Origin: a virus | DNA length: 24,637 nucleotides | Virus record (IMG/VR): IMGVR_UViG_3300025697_000139 | Span: 1-24,637 of that record | Reading direction: 5' to 3' (one strand) | Part shown: in pieces, positions 22,527-24,637 of the stretch | Layout of the letters: each line of letters starts with the position of its first letter | Position numbering within the stretch: position 1 is the first letter of the stretch | Program-made: the position numbers and the translations under genes | The notes under the pieces: model-generated | Database searches by the model: none | What the model saw: the letters and a program-made list of their open reading frames with translations, nothing else | What the model was told of the DNA's origin: nothing

Positions 22527-22670
22527 CTACATTGAGAATATTATCTCCCAAATCGGGTGCATTACAAAATGAATTAGTGCCGCAAAGGCTGTCCCTATAA
22601 AAATCAGAAAAACAGTTACCCCGATTACCGTCGCTATTGCTGTGGCTATTTTTCCAATTATCTTTTTCAT
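22527..22670 (-). CDS. 47-residue single-span membrane peptide
   Basis: An ATG at 22670 overlaps the stop of the resolvase gene as ATGA, and the frame ends with TAG at 22527. The peptide of 47 residues is nearly all hydrophobic: after MKKIIGK comes one membrane span (IATAIATVIGVTVFLIFIG, about residues 8-26), then AFAALIHFVMHPIWEIIFSM. The coupling and its place in a 157-base gap support it as real. A holin-like or regulatory membrane role is possible. It is too short for a known family assignment. Confidence 0.6.
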   Translation of the reverse strand: MKKIIGKIATAIATVIGVTVFLIFIGTAFAALIHFVMHPIWEIIFSM

Positions 22671-23188
22671 TTCCCTTTCCCTCCTTTAGCCGTTTTAATA
22701 ATCATCTTCGTAAAGTCCACCGCCCTTTTGAGCATCGAATAATTAGCGATTCCATAGTTCAAGATGTTAATTGCGTCCGCCTCATTATGGCTCCGGGGGC
22801 TGAACCCGTCTAGCCTTGCCCTTGCCATTGATCTTACCTTTGTATCGCCTATGAGCCCGCTTATCATGCCTGCTTGCCATACTTCAGGATCAATGCTGTA
22901 TATCTCATTCTTACGCGGCCAAAGCTCTCTGATGATTTTTTTGATCTGCTTAACGTGGCTTTGGTGCGCCCTGGCAAACGGCCAATATCCTTTCATGTGT
23001 TCGATAAAGACGATTATCTTTTCGCCGGGAAACGGATAATATCCATAATCGTCCATCTCTTTTTTTAGCTCGGCTTTTAAGTTATGCAATGGGCATTCCA
23101 CAACCGTGCGCCTTATATTGCCACCGTTTTGAATGCATGATGCAAATGCAGCCTTATTCGCGCCGGGGTCGATGCCTATGAAGATCAT
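22667..23188 (-). CDS. RuvC-like Holliday-junction resolvase
   Basis: The 173-residue protein has the RNase H-fold layout of phage RuvC-type resolvases: MIFIGIDPG (D7), VFIEHM (E63), and a C-terminal HNEADA (H134, E136, D138). Between them is the typical IDPEVWQAGMISGLIGDTKV (about 99-118). These residues bind magnesium for cleavage of branched DNA. It may resolve replication and packaging intermediates. The next gene, the membrane peptide, starts within its stop. The family is clear; the exact substrate is inferred. Confidence 0.8.
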   Translation of the reverse strand: MIFIGIDPGANKAAFASCIQNGGNIRRTVVECPLHNLKAELKKEMDDYGYYPFPGEKIIVFIEHMKGYWPFARAHQSHVKQIKKIIRELWPRKNEIYSIDPEVWQAGMISGLIGDTKVRSMARARLDGFSPRSHNEADAINILNYGIANYSMLKRAVDFTKMIIKTAKGGKGK

Positions 23189-23197
23189 GCAGCGCTC

Positions 23198-23512
23198 CTA
23201 AATTTCTTCGCCTGTATCATAATAAAGACCGCCTCTTTCCTCAGTTACTTTTGCAATATGCTCTGACGGTACTATCATTTTTAAACCGTAATACCCTTCC
23301 TTCCACTGTTTTAGTTTTACCCATTTGATTTTCATCTCAAATTCTTCTGCCATTTGAATAAGTTCGCCATAATCGCTGTGTGTTTCGGCAAGGATATAAG
23401 TAAATTTTAAATATCCTTTATTGCACCCAGGCCAAGAATCTGAGTTTCTATATACGCCGCCTCTAACTCTGTGCATTCCTTTAATAGCTTCCGTTTGACT
23501 ATAATACTTCAT
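23198..23512 (-). CDS. Unknown protein between helicase and resolvase genes
   Basis: The 104-residue protein is not recognised. It is rich in Lys, Glu and Tyr, with strands such as YLKFTYILAETHSDYGEL (about residues 34-51) and a helix EMKIKWVKLKQWKEGYYGLK (about 59-78). A strong AGGAGG site lies upstream of ATG 23512, so it is well translated. Position between DnaB and the resolvase gene suggests DNA metabolism but nothing specific is visible. Confidence 0.55.
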   Translation of the reverse strand: MKYYSQTEAIKGMHRVRGGVYRNSDSWPGCNKGYLKFTYILAETHSDYGELIQMAEEFEMKIKWVKLKQWKEGYYGLKMIVPSEHIAKVTEERGGLYYDTGEEI

Positions 23513-23523
23513 TTATTACCCTC

Positions 23524-24637
23524 CTAATGTTCGTTTTTTCTAAACTTATCCAAGTTACCAAATCTGGCAACCCCGATGTTAAAATGTAATTCCACTTTTC
23601 CCGTTGGTCCGTTTCGATTCTTTGCAAGGATTACCTCGGCTATTCCGGGTGAATCCGTATGGTCATTATAATATTCGTCGCGATAAATAAAAGCAATCAT
23701 GTCAGCATCTTGTTCAACGGCTCCCGATTCTCGTATATCAGACAGACGCGGTCTTTTATTGTCCCTGCTTTCCACCCCCCTGTTGAGCTGTGAAAGACAG
23801 ACTACTGGCACGTTAAGGTCCCTTGCTATCTGTTTTAAAGACCGGCTCATGTCTGATATCTGTTGTTCCCTGTTTTCGATTCCGCGTCTAGCCTTTAAGA
23901 GTTGCAAATAGTCGACTACCACAAGCCCGATATTGTGTTTTGACTTTAGGCGCCGACACCTTGCCAATATTTCACCCGTGCTGATTAATCCCGAATCGTC
24001 AATAAATATCCGGCACTCGCTTAATTTAGCCGCGGCTTTTGTCAATGCCATAAAATCACCCTCGGCTGCATCGCCATTTCGAAGCAACTGAATGTTGACA
24101 CCTGATTCTGAACATATCATTCGTGTACCAATAGCAACCTTACCCATTTCCATCGAGAATATGACAACTGGCAATCCATCATTTAAAGCCGCATTGGTCG
24201 CAATATCAAGAGCTAAAGCCGTTTTTCCCATTGATGGGCGGGCGGCTATTACGGTTAATTCGCCATTTTGTAATCCGTTGGTCAACAAGTCTAAATCCGT
24301 AAACCCTGTGGAAACGCCGGTAAATGATCCGACACCTTCTTCAAATTGGTCAAGGTGGCTCATGGATTCAACGATAATGTCGTCTATTGTTGATATTGAA
24401 TCCGATAGTTGGCCTTGGCCAGCCTCAAATAACTTAGCTTCTAAATCTTCTAGTATTTCGGCAAAGGGTAGGTTGCTGTGTATCGATTCCATTCCCTGCC
24501 AAAGTATCTCGTTAAGGTTTCGAAGGTTGGATTTCTCTTTGATTATCTTGGCATAGCTTCTAATGTTATGACTTGTTGGCACATTTTCACTAATCTCGGA
24601 CAGGAATTCAATTCCCCCCACTTGCTCCAATGCTTCG
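23524..24637 (-). CDS. dnaB: Replicative DNA helicase, DnaB type, N-terminus beyond window
   Basis: The visible frame runs to the right edge with no true start; the TTG near 24630 is not the start, because coding continues upstream as EALEQVGG. The missing part is about 80-90 residues, judged against the usual length. Counting from that TTG codon as residue 1: the DnaB linker IRSYAKIIKE at 23-32, Walker A AARPSMGKT (129-137), FSMEMGK (158-164), Walker B VVVDYLQLL (237-245), CLSQLNRGVESR (278-289), DIRESGAVEQDAD (298-310) and the Arg finger KNRNGPTG (337-344). It unwinds DNA at the phage fork and loads with primase. All key motifs are intact. Confidence 0.95.
   Translation of the reverse strand, partial: EALEQVGGIEFLSEISENVPTSHNIRSYAKIIKEKSNLRNLNEILWQGMESIHSNLPFAEILEDLEAKLFEAGQGQLSDSISTIDDIIVESMSHLDQFEEGVGSFTGVSTGFTDLDLLTNGLQNGELTVIAARPSMGKTALALDIATNAALNDGLPVVIFSMEMGKVAIGTRMICSESGVNIQLLRNGDAAEGDFMALTKAAAKLSECRIFIDDSGLISTGEILARCRRLKSKHNIGLVVVDYLQLLKARRGIENREQQISDMSRSLKQIARDLNVPVVCLSQLNRGVESRDNKRPRLSDIRESGAVEQDADMIAFIYRDEYYNDHTDSPGIAEVILAKNRNGPTGKVELHFNIGVARFGNLDKFRKNEH

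Noticed and set aside
1-24637. CRISPR arrays, insertion sequences, transposases, attachment sites and tRNAs
   Set aside because: No array of spaced repeats, terminal inverted repeats with a transposase, integrase or cloverleaf was found anywhere in the window.

Overview
The window is one continuous stretch of a tailed double-stranded DNA phage (siphovirus type), either a free phage or a prophage. Every convincing gene is on the minus strand, so transcription runs from base 24637 down to base 1. No host gene, integrase, repressor, tRNA or transposase is visible. The host cannot be named from the sequence. A probable lipoprotein and two Sec-type signal peptides lean weakly toward a Gram-negative host. 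Long-tail morphology follows from an 823-residue TP901-type tape measure protein, a separate tail tube protein and a tail-terminator candidate.

Layout in the order of transcription. (1) 24637-20661, replication and accessory genes: a replicative DnaB-type helicase cut by the window edge, a RuvC-like resolvase, and small unknown proteins that are mostly coupled by stop/start overlaps. These include a 47-residue membrane peptide, a probable lipoprotein and a degenerate ImmA/IrrE-like protein behind its own promoter. (2) 20660-20397, a 264-base intergenic region with three consecutive inverted repeats and then an intrinsic terminator. It looks like the control point between the early and late halves. 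(3) 20396-17455: a conserved phage protein, an M15 peptidase endolysin, and the small and large terminase subunits. (4) 17338-12748, the head module: portal, a small basic protein, minor head protein, scaffold, decoration protein and major capsid protein. (5) 12705-9484, an insertion-like block of beta-rich fibre or decoration proteins, two with Sec signal peptides and one with an internal duplication. (6) 9471-8337, head-tail connector and tail completion proteins. (7) 8312-3512: tail tube, a small basic-tailed protein, the tail assembly chaperone pair with a programmed -1 frameshift, and the tape measure. (8) 3502-1: a small membrane/coiled-coil protein, two tail-tip or fibre proteins and a small linker protein. 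The last fibre gene runs off the left edge.

The genes form a near-complete virion assembly line. Terminase packages DNA through the portal into a shell built on the scaffold. The connector proteins join this head to a tail whose length is set by the tape measure, with the frameshifted chaperones controlling assembly. Eight intact genes too short or too overlapped to be obvious, or altered in their starts, are described: 6756-6926, 12571-12705, 22527-22670, 11420-11473 (tentative), the GTG-started genes at 3502, 17685 and 19694, and a corrected start at 21824.

The best items for a second look are the frameshift signal at 6361-6407 (slippery heptamer, 7-base spacer, 9-bp stem), the structured RNA-like region at 20423-20655, the exported fibre block with its 106-bp perfect repeat, and the UUCG-capped hairpin behind the capsid gene. 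I did not find evidence for a wholly new biological system; these are unusual parts of a phage genome.
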